Below are positions 11,305 to 20,689 of a stretch of 64,000 nt of DNA, one piece after another. The notes under the pieces were generated by a model. That model worked only from the letters and a program-made list of their open reading frames with translations. It did no database searches and was not told where the DNA came from. Numbering within the stretch: the stretch's first letter is position 1; the number at the start of each line of letters is the position of its first letter. Origin of the DNA: Eledone cirrhosa (lineage: Eukaryota; Mollusca; Cephalopoda; Octopoda; Eledonidae); the NCBI GenBank assembly GCA_964016885.1, contig OZ024743.1, positions 125,976,419 to 126,040,418 of the forward strand, written 5' to 3'. A program made the position numbers and the translations under genes.

Positions 11305-11533
11305 TTAACCCTTTAGCATTTAAACCGGCTGTGTCCGGCCAGAATTCTCTCACCTCTTTCTGTTCAAACTGGCTGTAACAGGCCACTCAGACTTATGTTA
11401 CAGTATTGTCCTCAAAATAAATAATATCAACAGCTCATAGATTCGATATTACGTGAGATAATTATGTGAAATAAATTGTTTACCATGAAAATATAATAGT
11501 AAATATAAAGTAATGTAAATTCTAAAGGGTTAA
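11305..11533 (-). mobile_element. MITE-2, complete copy with TTAA flanks
   Basis: TTAA at 11305-11308 and 11530-11533. The ends are CCCTTTAGCATTTAAAC and ...TTTAGAATTTACA in complement. The body is the reverse complement of 8023-8237, including 'gaattctctc', 'aaataaataatatcaa' and 'cgatattacgtgagataattatgtgaaa'. Confidence 0.75.
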
Positions 11534-11807
11534 ATCCTGTTGAGGTCTACTTTGCCTTTCATCCTTTTGGGGTCGGAAAGTACAGGTCATGCTGGTGCAG
11601 CCAACCTATCTCATCCTGGGTATTCTGTTGGATTAAAGGAGGTAGGTCTGAGAGTATGTTTGCATCTGCTCATGATAGTAAGGACACCTAAAATCCAAAA
11701 CATGGTACATATTACCAAATCACATTTTATTGCTTTTTAGCAACTATGGTTCGTGAAATCAACTATGGTCCTCAATATGCTTTAATATGGAGCTAGGCAT
11801 GCATATA

Positions 11808-11810
11808 TGC

Positions 11811-11881
<71 letters not shown>
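11808..11881. repeat. (TA)n microsatellite
   Basis: About 74 bp of almost pure TA, directly at the left edge of the element at 11882. Confidence 0.95.
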
Positions 11882-11884
<3 letters not shown>

Positions 11885-12750
11885 TCCTGTTCCATCCTAA
11901 ACCTTGTTTTTAGTAACCAAACAGCTCCTTTCGTTTCATAACTTTTTGTATTTACCGCTGTGACCCTACCTGCTTTGGTTGATCTGTGTACCCTCCACAC
12001 TTTTGCATCGACCCTCCCTTCTCTCTTCCCTTCTCCTCCTCTCTCTCGTTTTTTTTTCTCTCTCCCTCTCTCTGTCTCTCTATCCATCCGTTCGGTTTTG
12101 ATTGTTGACATGTTTACATGTGCCGTGGTGGCCTCTCTGTCTGCAATCTTTGTAGCACGTTTTTACCACCGTTGTAAAAAAAACCCTTCTGGATTATTTC
12201 CCTTTCCCTTCTCCTTCTCACTTTGGGTTGCCCGTGTCTTTCTCTCACTTTCTCCTGTCTATGTGAGAGACAGCACGATTATACCAGCTCTGAGTTGTAG
12301 CTGACCCCCAGGTTAAAGTCTCCCAGGTTGGCCACAACTTACTTTCCCTATTTTTCCACGGTTACTTTTTTTAATGTTTCTTTCACCTGTGTCTTCCCAC
12401 GATGGGATCTGTACACTTTTTTTTCTTCTATTCCTTTCCTATTTTTCCCCTTCTTCCTCTCTCCTCATCCCCCCCCTCCTGTTCTTCCTCCTTTCCCTCT
12501 CTTTCCTTTTCTCTCTCCTTTTCTTCTCTCTTTCTCTCTCCTTTTCCACCTGGCCTTTTGATTAATAAAAGACCTCAGGCGCACCCGAACTACACCGATG
12601 TCCTCTAATTCAGTGCCGAAACATCGGTCCAGGATACATTTACAGCTGACGATGGAAACTCCTTTCTTCCTTTCTCCTCCTGTTCCATCCTAACCGTCAT
12701 CCTAAACCTTGTTTTTAGTAACCACACAGCTCCTTTCGTTTCATAACTTT
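11882..12750. mobile_element. Pyrimidine-rich element bounded by 70-bp direct repeats
   Basis: The stretch from 'cctcctgttccatcctaaacc' to 'ttcgtttcataactttt' at 11883-11950 recurs at 12676-12747 in the same direction, with a 12-bp insertion after 'ccatccta'. The interior is C/T-rich, with a hairpin CCGATGT...ACATCGG near 12593-12627. TA repeats lie outside both direct repeats. The frames of 60-114 residues in it are low-complexity (S, F, P, L). It could be a non-autonomous retroelement with terminal direct repeats; the class is unknown. Confidence 0.5.
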
Positions 12751-12767
12751 ATATATATATATATATA
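12751..12767. repeat. (TA)n microsatellite
   Basis: Short TA run at the right edge of the preceding element. Confidence 0.85.
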
Positions 12768-12829
12768 TGAATAAAAGCTAAAATGAAAACTATATTTGTG
12801 CACTATCATTTATGATGTTGAACCCTCTG

Positions 12830-13140
12830 TCACTTCTGGCAATGAGTGTCCCAGTTGATTCAATTACTGGAACAGCCTGCTTGTGAAATTAATGTTCAAA
12901 TGGCTGAGTAACCTCCAGACAGATGTAGACTTAATGTACTTATGCAGATTCAGCATGACACTGTGTGATAACGTTAGTCCTATGAATTTATAGGTACAAC
13001 TCATTTTTTTCAGCTGAGTGGATGGGAATCCTGTGAAATAAAGTGTCTTGCTGAAGAATACAGCACACTGCTGTGAATCAAACTCCCAACTTTATGATCC
13101 TAAGTCAAACAGCCTAACCACTACGCCACATGCCTTCACA
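12830..13140 (-). mobile_element. tRNA-derived SINE, near full length
   Basis: Same family and orientation as 10475-10795: 'caatgagtgtcccagttgattcaatt...gaacagcctgctt', 'cagattcagcatgacactgtgtgat', 'aaagtgtcttgctgaag' and a head ending 'taaccactacgccacatgcc'. Confidence 0.8.
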
Positions 13141-13329
13141 CTTGTATACATATAAACAAAATTGTATCATTATCCTCCCTCACCTTCCTCCCTCACCTTT
13201 TTAATGCACTGTACAGTCAATTGCCACACAACCTTTATACTCTTATCCTATCTAATTCAATTCACTTCACCTCAGCTCTAACTCTCATTGTGTATTCTCA
13301 ATTTTCAAGTCTGTTAAGAGCCTAGATGT

Positions 13330-13585
13330 CAATCAAGCCAGAGCATACCTGGGTTTCATTAGTGTTAAGCAACCAATAGTACAAAGACTTTCCCTCAACA
13401 AGACATCAATCCTTTGCAGGGATAATGCTCAACTATACTGGTACCCATTTTCAACTGAGTTGACCGGAGTAATGTGAAATGAAGTATTTTGCTTAAGAAT
13501 GCAACACACTACTCAGTCCTGGAATAAAACCCACAACATTATGATTGTGAGCCCAACACCCTAACCACTAAGCCATGCACCTTTA
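13330..13585 (-). mobile_element. tRNA-derived SINE, related head
   Basis: 'ctgagttgaccggagtaatgtgaaatgaag', 'tggaataaaacccacaac' (decayed B box) and 'caccctaaccactaagccatgcacc' (A-box region) lie in the order expected for the minus strand. It directly follows the preceding copy. Confidence 0.7.
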
Positions 13586-13589
13586 CTTC

Positions 13590-13830
13590 TCAATCCTGAC
13601 ATTGACCCTTCGTCTCTCTCTCATATACACAAACACAGATGCACCCACATATAAACACACACATACATATGCACAAACACTTTCAACTTACTCAAACCCT
13701 ACTCCCCCATATATTTACATCACACCTCTCACCCACCCCCAATCACCTCACATCATTGAATAAGTAACACCCCCATATAGACATCCCCCTCACTAAACAC
13801 ACTTATCATATCACCTACATACACAAACAG
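13590..13830. repeat. CA-rich low-complexity stretch
   Basis: Irregular cacac/cacatata/accc composition without a fixed period. No gene is seen. Confidence 0.6.
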
Positions 13831-13869
13831 TCACATACAGTTTATGGCAGCAAATTGACAAATCCATTA

Positions 13870-13975
13870 GAGCATATTTATTCTGGCTCTCTGCTCTTTG
13901 AGATCAAATCTCAAGCATGTCAACTTTGCCTTTCATGCTTGAGGTATTGATAAAATAAAGTATCAGTCCAGATTG
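13870..13975 (+). mobile_element. SINE fragment with GATAAAATAAAGTA core
   Basis: 'ctggctctctgctctttgagatcaaatctcaag' (decayed B box) and 'tttgcctttcatgcttgag...gataaaataaagtatcagt', the conserved body of the second SINE type in the window (best copy 62713-62905). Confidence 0.7.
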
Positions 13976-14275
13976 AGGGATTGGCAGAATAGTTATGGCA
14001 TTAACTGAAATACCATACAGTATTTATTCCAGCCCTTTGCATTCTGAGTTCAAATCCTGCTTTGGCTTATTTGGATGTTAGACTTAATCCATCACCTCAT
14101 TTAACACCACCACCTAGTCCTTAGATGTCTTTAGCATCATCAGACAGTTTTAAGCATTTGGGTCAGGTCTTGGTTTAAGGATTTCTTCCTTTGCTCCACC
14201 AATCCTATAAAAAGTGATATGCATTGTCCATTCTTCCCTGGTTAAAACAGTAAATAATAACCCACATACATCGCC
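13976..14275 (+). mobile_element. SINE, second copy in tandem with variant 3' module
   Basis: 'gattggcagaatagttatggcatt' head, 'cagccctttgcattctgagttcaaatcctg' B-box region, then the 'aacaccaccacctagtcctt' module also present at 6780-6935. Confidence 0.65.
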
Positions 14276-14504
14276 TTTCCTCAGCTTTCAGGTCATGTAA
14301 TGCACCTTTTACATCACACTTCTAATCTATACTTGTGTGCATTGTATGCCCACGTGCACATGCAAGTTGTAATCACTGCATGCCTGTAGTAAAGTTTCAA
14401 AATATATGCATTTATTTACCAAAATTGTCACACATCCTCTCTAATAGCTGACATCTGTAGAAATACCAGACAGACAAGGAATGTGTGTGTATGTATGTAA
14501 ATAT

Positions 14505-14533
14505 GTGTTTGTGTGTGTGTGTGTATGTAAATA

Positions 14534-14588
<55 letters not shown>

Positions 14589-14690
14589 CAGACAGACAGT
14601 TGGAATGTGTGTGTATGAGAAAGGGGGCGAGAAAAAGTGAGAGAGAAAAAGTGAGAGTGAGAAAGTGAGATAGTATGAGAGAGAGATAGA
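14505..14690. repeat. (GT)n/(GA)n microsatellite
   Basis: GT repeats to about 14541, then an uninterrupted (GA)n to about 14582, and degenerate GA-rich sequence to about 14690. Confidence 0.93.
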
Positions 14691-15394
14691 AATGGTTGAT
14701 GCTGATGTTGCTGTTTTAGTGAGTGGCCAGTTTGTTCTACTATCTCACTGTAGATTAGATTTACACAGCTCACATTTTACTCAGCATACAATCATTAGTT
14801 TGTCTTCTGCTCTGATTTCCTTTCATGAATGAAAATGATCATAGTAATACAGTATTGTTGTAGTATGAGAAGATAGTCTCTCTTTAAAAAAAGAAAAAAA
14901 GTATGTCATGCTTTTATCTTTTTGCAACACCCCACCCCACCTTTTGTACAACCTGCTTTGTTAGTGCCACTCCTTGTTTGTATAGCTCTACTACAACTGG
15001 ATATAATAAGCACATAGTATCTATGTTATTTAGGACTACTCGCCTTTCTCTCTATATTTCTTCTTCCCCCTCCTTCTCCTCCTCCTCTTTATTCTTCTCC
15101 CCGCCCTACCTTTTTTTCACTGTTTTCTATTTACTCAATGGATTATAAGAAGGATATTGAATTTTTTTTTCGTTTCTTTTCCTTTTCTTTTCTTTCATTT
15201 CATTTCATATATTATATAGATTTGTATTTGCTATGTGCTGTATGTAATGTTTAAAACGTACATGTAACATTGTATGTGTAATATATTGAAATTGAATTTG
15301 AGATGCAGACATATTCGACTTATAAAGCCAAATGTCGAATGTGTTAATCAACAACAAGAAGTGTTTTCAGACCATTTTCCCTGCTAAAGTACTG

Positions 15395-15610
15395 GTTAGC
15401 CATTTGGCCGCATCCCCCACTAACCGCTCCCATTAGCTTTCATTTCCTCCTCTATCATCTTTAGCAATGTCTTTCTTGGTCTTTCCCTTCCTCTACTTAT
15501 TTCTATATTCATTTCCGTCACTCCTCTCACCCAGTCACTTTCAACCTTCCTCAACTCATGGCCCAATCATCTCATTCAGTTTCTCTTCACAATATACATC
15601 ATCCTCTACA
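15395..15610 (-). pseudogene. LINE-C reverse transcriptase C-terminal remnant
   Basis: The minus-strand frame reads LGHELRKVESDWVRGVTEMN, then RGRERPRKTLLKMIEEEMKA, then a stop. It is another variant of the GHV...GRPRKTW C-terminal domain of non-LTR retrotransposons, different in sequence from LINE-A and LINE-B. The remaining ORF is absent. Confidence 0.65.
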
Positions 15611-15649
15611 ATGTGTTAATCAATTCACTAATGATGATGATTTCTCTGT

Positions 15650-15920
15650 GAATTCAAATGATAAGCATTCAGTTGTTCAATCAACTATGTATCCAATTCA
15701 TGTAAATGGTTGAGTACTTCACAGACATGTGTACTCTTAAAGTAATTCTGAAGCAGAATCTGCATGGTACAATATGTGACAAGAACAGATCTTTGAATTA
15801 CAGGTACAATCCATCTGATGAGCTTCCACACAGTTTCTTTCTATCCAAGGCTTGGTTTGACTCAAGACTATGGGTCCTAGATTAGTCAGAAGACCATCAC
15901 ACTTGTATGACCCAATTTTT
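15650..15920 (-). mobile_element. tRNA-derived SINE copy, degraded
   Basis: 'aagcattcagttgttcaatca', 'aaatggttgagtacttcacagacatgtgtac', 'caggtacaatccatctgatgagcttcc' match 1958-2280 in order and strand. Confidence 0.6.
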
Positions 15921-16025
15921 AGCTTGGCTTCTATGATTGGATGCCCTTTTTAACACCCACTGCATAACAGAAGGTACTGAGTGCATCTTAGTGTGGTACC
16001 TACACTAGAGAGGTTATGTTGTTGT
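15921..16025 (-). mobile_element. LINE 3' UTR fragment
   Basis: 'cttggcttctatgattggatgccctttttaacacccac' and 'gtactgagtgcatcttagtgtggtacctac' are modules of the LINE-A 3' UTR (compare 22690-22770, 45885-45960). Confidence 0.55.
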
Positions 16026-16516
16026 CAAGACTAAAAAGCCCTCTCTATACTATCTTGTCTCTACTTCATTATTAACTGTAGCATATAATTTATTTTGGAA
16101 GTTTTCAGTAAAAGCCATAATGCTTTTGCTCTGTTTGCTACTTACTGAAATGAAGATTCTTGATTACATAATTAGCAATAACACTAACACAGCAGGATTA
16201 AAAATAAAGGCACATATAATCCATATATTTAGGCTCGTATTTAAGCTGCAAACATGTCAAAGACACCTTGCAGTGAGACTAGATGTATATTTATTATATG
16301 TAAACATATTCTATATAGATTACCTGACAAAAAGTTGAAAAGAATTTTCAGTTGTGTCAAAATAAAATGCACCCACTACACTCTGTAGAATACAAGAACA
16401 TATGTAAGAAAGATTCTCTTTGTGCCTTTATTCTTGACTACTGTAATATGATGCATGTAAAATAGGTGATGTACTGTATAAAATAGTTAATGGCTTGAAA
16501 TGATTTTTTTCTATGT

Positions 16517-16696
16517 GTTAAATCTTTTGATACCCTGGTTCTACAATACAAAACTGCAAACTCCATCTTAATAATAATAAGTTAGTTATATTACTAAAAC
16601 ACTCCAAATTCTTGATTTTTTTTTTTTTTGTTTCAAAATCTAATTGAAAATCATAGGCAGTGTTTTTCTCCAGAAATATGGTAACAAAATTTATTA
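16517..16696 (-). mobile_element. MITE-1 copy, internally deleted
   Basis: Begins TTAAATCTTTTGATACC, has 'ggttctacaatacaaaactg' and ends with 'catAggcagtgtttttctccagaaatatggtaac'. About 70 bp shorter than full copies. Confidence 0.7.
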
Positions 16697-16769
16697 ATTG
16701 TGATTATGTAATGTTCATGCCTTTACTGGAGCATTAACAGCTTGAGTGAAATTATTCCAGTTAGGAATA

Positions 16770-16792
16770 AAACAAAACAAAACAAAACAAAA
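16770..16792. repeat. (AAAAC)n microsatellite
   Basis: About five AAAAC units. Confidence 0.9.
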
Positions 16793-17089
16793 CGTTACAA
16801 ATTTTATTAATTGAGAATTTGCTTCTGCATCACAGCACCAGCCAGCATGTCATCATTATTATTAACCCCTTAACATTTCATTTCTGTCACATGATATGAA
16901 TTATATGGGTCTGCATTATAGAATTTTGGAAAAGCCTACCATTTCCAGGTCTAATCTAACTAGTATTTGCCAACTATTCTTAGGTTAATCTTCTTCTATC
17001 ATTTCAAACATTTTTCAGTATTTAAAAAAACAAAAAAATCTGTTTAGTCAGAAGAGCAGTGGGAGGTAAGGCAGGAGATATCATGAAAA

Positions 17090-17330
17090 CACAGTCCTGG
17101 CCAAAATATTTGCAAGAGTGGACTCTGCTAATGGCCAGGTTATGATGTTGCTAAACCGAGTGATGGATTAAGTCTACCACAGTGGATTTGAACCCAAAGA
17201 GCTATAAAAAGGACGAATGGCAAATTTGACTCTAGCATAATTTGAACTCGGAGTGCAAAAAACTGGAATAGATACTACAAGGCATTTTGACTAACGCTCT
17301 AACAACTATGCCAATTCACCACTGTTCTTA
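17090..17330 (-). mobile_element. SINE copies, minus strand
   Basis: 'gccaggttatgatgttgctaaaccgagtgatggattaagtctacca' then 'aatttgaactcggagtgca' (B-box region, complement) and 'ctaacgctctaacaactatgccaattcacca' (head, complement). Confidence 0.65.
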
Positions 17331-17568
17331 ATGCATTCATTATTATATTTCTAATGAAATACATTGTATTTAAATGAATTAATGACAAATTTGGAGGGAT
17401 TTACTAAAATGATTTCATCAAGGTGGTATTTGTAACATAATTTAACAAGAGGTTCTTATGTAAAATTATGTTGGAAGATTTTAATTTAAATAAGAACCCT
17501 TTAAAAGTGGTAATTTTGTTTTATAGGACCAGAGGCAGTTTTGGGCTGGTTGGTATAAAAAGGGTTAA
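17331..17568 (+). mobile_element. MITE-1 copy, near complete
   Basis: 'atatttctaatgaaatacattg', 'atttggagggatttactaaaatgat', 'gtaacataatttaacaagaggttcttatg', 'ggaccagaggcagttttgggctggttggtataaaaagggttaa'. The distal end with GGTATAAAAAGGGTTAA is intact; the proximal end is decayed. Confidence 0.75.
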
Positions 17569-17569
17569 A

Positions 17570-18044
17570 CTAAAATGGCTGCCAGCTTGAAGAAGCAAAC
17601 CTCTGCTGCAGATCCAATTTACTCTGCTAAGTTGACGTAGATAAAATATTTTTACTTTGTTAATTTACAATGTGTCTAGACAGCTTTAAAATAAAAATGT
17701 ACATTCATTGACTAATGTATCAACTTGTACTGATTTCAGTGAAATCTCAATAGTGCTATACAAATTCATTAAATATTCAGCAGAACATCTATTGTTTGTA
17801 TCACAACCTGAGTTTGTTTGCTTCTTATTTCATTCATTATTTAGCAATGGAAATTTTAGATTAGTGAAAACCAAAATTCAAGTTAGAGAGCAGGACTGTT
17901 GAAATGACTGCAATTGTTCCAAGCCAGTGTACTTGGTTGCTAGCTTGAAAGTTGCTTTGGCTATTCATTCAACTGTACTTATTCTTCTTTCTTTTACGAA
18001 TTTTCTATTTTCAATTTACTTAATCTTTGCATATATTAATTAAC
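17570..18044. other. No recognisable feature
   Basis: AT-rich sequence in which I see neither a repeat of the families listed here nor a convincing coding stretch. Confidence 0.4.
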
Positions 18045-18170
18045 TAAACCAGCTCCCTGTTCCTTGAGTTCAAATCTTGTGGAAACAATTTTGCCTTTCA
18101 TCCTTGTGGAGTTGATCAAGTACCAATCCAGGGCAGTGGATTGACAGAAGTATTAGTGTATTTTTTCTTT
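18045..18170 (+). mobile_element. SINE fragment
   Basis: 'ccttgagttcaaatcttgtgg' (B-box region), 'tttgcctttcatccttgtggagttgatcaagtacc', body of the 62713-62905 SINE type. Confidence 0.65.
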
Positions 18171-18194
18171 ATAATTTAGCTAATAAATTATAAA

Positions 18195-18680
18195 TGGAAA
18201 ATATTCAAGGAGCTATTACCTCTGCTGTCAACGAAGAGATTCTCTCCTTAGGTGAAAGGTAGACTGTTTGATGTCTGTGTATGTAGTGCAAAGTTGCCTG
18301 GTAGTGAGATATAAGCATTGAATGGAGAGAATGTGTGAAAGCTGGAAAAAAATGAAGCAAATGTGCTCCACTGGATTTGTGATTTATTGTATCTGAATGA
18401 CAAAGCACAGATGAGTTGAAAGATAAACTTGGTATAAAAGGAGTTGAATGTTATGTGTGCAAGATAAAAAACTGCACTGGCATGAATATGTAATGCATAT
18501 TGATGATAGGTAAAGAAGTGTGAGAAGTTCCAAGTGTAATACATAAACAGAAGTGATGAAAGCTGATCTCAGGATACTGAATCTCACAAAGGAATGCCAC
18601 AAGTGTTGAGGTGTGTTGGAAAAGACCAATTCAACCCATGCAAACATAGAAAAAACAAACATGAAAATTATATAGTAATT
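18195..18680 (+). pseudogene. LINE-A C-terminal ORF remnant and 3' end
   Basis: Plus-strand translation with several stops and shifts reads ELLPLLSTKRFSP, VKGRLFDVCVCSA, then EKNEANVLHWICD and a LYLNDKAQMS segment. These parallel SFSLKMEGRLFDACIKTAML and RNEACMLRLMC in the copy at 45763-47534. The 3' part holds 'ttcaacccatgcaaacatagaaaa', the usual terminus without a clear GAT tail. The minus-strand frames of 67-126 residues here are shadows. Confidence 0.7.
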
Positions 18681-18801
18681 CATTGCCAGTTCTTGAATTA
18701 TGTCATCAGCATTTATATTGTTTAATACACAGTTAATGACAGTAGGGGTGAAGTTGAAGGGCAAACTTTATATCTTGTTCCTTGGCAAGAAACATGTAGC
18801 C

Positions 18802-18812
18802 CCCCCCCCCCC
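18802..18812. repeat. Poly(C) run
   Basis: Eleven or so C in a row. Confidence 0.85.
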
Positions 18813-18848
18813 CTACTTGTATTTGTCCAAGAGATCGGCCTCATATAC

Positions 18849-18849
<1 letters not shown>

Positions 18850-18881
<32 letters not shown>
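18850..18881. repeat. (TA)n microsatellite
   Basis: Pure TA directly at the left edge of the ribozyme-bearing element. Confidence 0.93.
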
Positions 18882-18885
<4 letters not shown>

Positions 18886-19011
18886 AGAAATAAGATTTTG
18901 CTTCAAGCATAGCTTTATACAATATGTATAGAAATTTTGTATCTCCAAAGAAATATGGTTTTAGGAAGCCATAGCTATGCAAACACCAGGGGGCTAACGC
19001 CCTCTGGTGAT

Positions 19012-19105
19012 GTCCAGCAGAAGCAAGGGGGACAACCGTCTATGCATTTCAGGCTTAACTGGCCTTCGTCAGGACGATCCCTCCCACCGCTTGCGACTGC
19101 TGGAC
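19012..19105 (-). ncRNA. Hammerhead ribozyme-like motif (type I), minus strand
   Basis: On the minus strand: CTGACGA (plus 19066-19072), stem II AGGC/GCCT around a 7-nt loop, GAAA (plus 19047-19050), then a two-base-pair stem III with UA before the expected cleavage point at about 19041. The outer stem I is GTCCAGCAG (19012-19020) against CTGCTGGAC (19097-19105), with an inner GCAAG/CTTGC pairing. All conserved core positions (CUGANGA, GAAA, UH) are present. Activity is not shown. Confidence 0.65.
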
Positions 19106-19435
19106 TAGAAGACAGGCGAGAATATATACTTTTCTCGTCTGCATAAATGAGGTGATTAATCTCATTTGCATTTGAAGCTGCATAAGTTGGCTCAACTTAT
19201 AAAGAAAAGAAATAAGATTTTGCTTCAAGCATAGCTTTATACAATATGTATAGAAATTTCATATCTCCAAAGAAATACGGTTTTAGGAAGCCGTAGCTAT
19301 GCAAACACCAGGGGGCTAACACCCTCTGGTGATGTCCAGCAGAAGTTGAGCCAACTTATGCAGCTTCATATGCAAATGAGATTAATCACCTCATTTACAC
19401 AGACGAGACAACTATATATTCTCGGCTGTCTTCTA

Positions 19436-19529
19436 GTCCAGCAGTCGCAAGCGGTGGGAGGGATCGTCCTGACGAAGGCCAGTTAAGCCTGAAATGCATA
19501 GACGGTTGTCCCCCTTGCTTCTGCTGGAC
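19436..19529 (+). ncRNA. Hammerhead ribozyme-like motif (type I), plus strand
   Basis: CTGACGA 19469-19475; stem II AGGC 19476-19479 with GCCT 19487-19490; GAAA 19491-19494; minimal stem III AT/AT with GC loop; UA at 19499-19500, so cleavage would fall after A19500. Stem I: GTCCAGCAG 19436-19444 with CTGCTGGAC 19521-19529; GCAAG 19447-19451 with CTTGC 19514-19518; CGTC 19465-19468 with GACG 19501-19504. The internal loops of stem I are where tertiary contacts form in natural type I hammerheads. The fold was done by eye; the two-pair stem III is the weakest part. Confidence 0.65.
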
Positions 19530-19825
19530 ATCACCAGAGGGCATTAGCCTCCTGGTGTTTGCATAGCTACGGCTTCATAAGTATGAAGCTTACAAGACTA
19601 ATCCCGTTGGTGGGGTAAATAGACATAAAATACTTGTTGCATTTGACACAATCATTTTACATTTATTTTATATTAGATATTTGCATATGAATTACTCATA
19701 AATTGGCAAGCACTAAAAATAAACAATACTTCTATATCAGAAGTGGTACTTACTTGCAGCAATTCAGAATGAAATAAGCATAGTAATACAGCAGTCCAAA
19801 AGTACATCATAATGACTATACACAC

Positions 19826-19912
19826 ACATATATATATACATATATATATATATATAAATATATATATAAATATATATATCATCATCATCATTTATATATA
19901 TATATACATACA
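19826..19912. repeat. (TA)n / (ATC)n microsatellite
   Basis: TA repeats with CATA interruptions and a short ATCATCATC stretch at about 19879. Confidence 0.9.
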
Positions 19913-20087
19913 TATAAGCCCTCAGTACTGACAATCATGAAAATCAGTAGTACCTTAGTTGAAATTAATATTTTCTTTATGTAGGCCAAGTTTGAATCTT
20001 GTTACTCATGGGTTTCACTCATATATTTACAGACAAAATTCCCAAGTAACAAAACTCAAACTTGATCTGAGAGAATATACATATATA

Positions 20088-20290
20088 TATAATATGTATA
20101 GAAATTTCGATTCTCCAAAGAAATACGGTTTTAGGAAGCCGTAGCACAGTGGTCTGGATAACCAAAGATGTGGGTTCGACTCCCATGTACGTCAATACTC
20201 ATCTTTTTCCATTTATCTGAGGGTTCTAAACCCCATTATCAGGCTAAAATTCCTTTAGTCAAAAATACGGTGAAAGCTATATATTTTTTT
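20088..20290 (+). mobile_element. tRNA-like SINE copy fused to a piece of the 142-bp unit
   Basis: 20090-20143 repeats the end of the 142-bp unit of the ribozyme element ('aatatgtatagaaatttcg' to 'ggaagccgtagc'). From GTAGC on it continues as a tRNA-like head: A-box-like TAGCACAGTGG and B box GGTTCGACTCC at 20173-20183. The T-arm folds (GTGGG/CCCAT), but the anticodon arm is shortened and no acceptor stem pairs, so it is not a working tRNA. The body 'tctgagggttctaaacc...gtcaaaaatacggtgaaagc' follows. Confidence 0.7.
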
Positions 20291-20384
20291 ATTTCAAACC
20301 TGCTCACTGTTTCAAAACATACTTACTTGCCATTTATACTCGCTAAGAATGTAGTTTCTAATTTGAATGGAAAGAGATGGGTAA

Positions 20385-20520
20385 TGGTAGCACAGTGGTC
20401 TGGATAACCAAAGATGTGGGTTCGACTCCCATGTACGTCAATACTCATCTTTTTCCATTTATCTGAGGGTTCTAAACTTCTTTTAGTCAAAAATACAGTG
20501 AAAGCTATATATTTTCTAAT
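20385..20520 (+). mobile_element. tRNA-like SINE copy, second of the pair
   Basis: From 'tagcacagtggtctggataacc' through B box GGTTCGACTCC (20419-20429) to 'caaaaatacagtgaaagctatatattt' it is nearly identical to 20139-20285, but lacks about 17-20 bp after 'gttctaaac'. Confidence 0.75.
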
Positions 20521-20569
20521 ATCTATATTTATACGTCATAATTTTATGTATGTACCTTTGTTAACATTG

Positions 20570-20674
20570 AAAGTTAGAGAACTAAATCCTTCCAAATTAT
20601 TGATTATTTTCAGTATGATCGAAAACCATAGTCAGTGTCTTTCATTAGTAATATGGTAATAAAAGGGTTAATAA
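20570..20674 (-). mobile_element. MITE-1 distal fragment
   Basis: 'aaatccttccaaattattgatt', 'aaccatagtcagtgtctttcattagtaatatggtaataaaagggttaa', the complement of the MITE-1 left end with TTAA. Confidence 0.75.
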
Positions 20675-20689
20675 TTTTTCCTTGAAATA

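Larger units (their letters stand above)
18882..19580. mobile_element. Large inverted-repeat element carrying two hammerhead-like cores
   Basis: A 142-bp unit starting GAAAAGAAATAAGATTTTGC occurs at 18882-19023 and again, same direction, at 19204-19345. Arms of about 235 bp (18965-19199 and 19343-19575) are inverted copies of each other with few differences, separated by the second direct unit. Each arm contains a hammerhead-ribozyme-like core (19012-19105 minus, 19436-19529 plus). No protein is encoded. Hammerhead motifs are established in Penelope-like elements and in small non-autonomous retroelements; which group this belongs to cannot be decided here. Confidence 0.7.

Noticed and set aside
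11960..12608. Overlapping frames of 63-114 residues rich in S, F, P, L
   Set aside because: Low-complexity pyrimidine tract without motif or codon bias.
12640..12665. Third hammerhead core (CTGACGATGGAAAC)
   Set aside because: Only two bases lie between CTGACGA and GAAA, so stem II cannot form; no matching stem I found.
20139..20200. Functional tRNA genes (two)
   Set aside because: A and B boxes and a T-arm are present, but the anticodon arm is shortened and the acceptor arms do not pair; duplicated with a SINE body.
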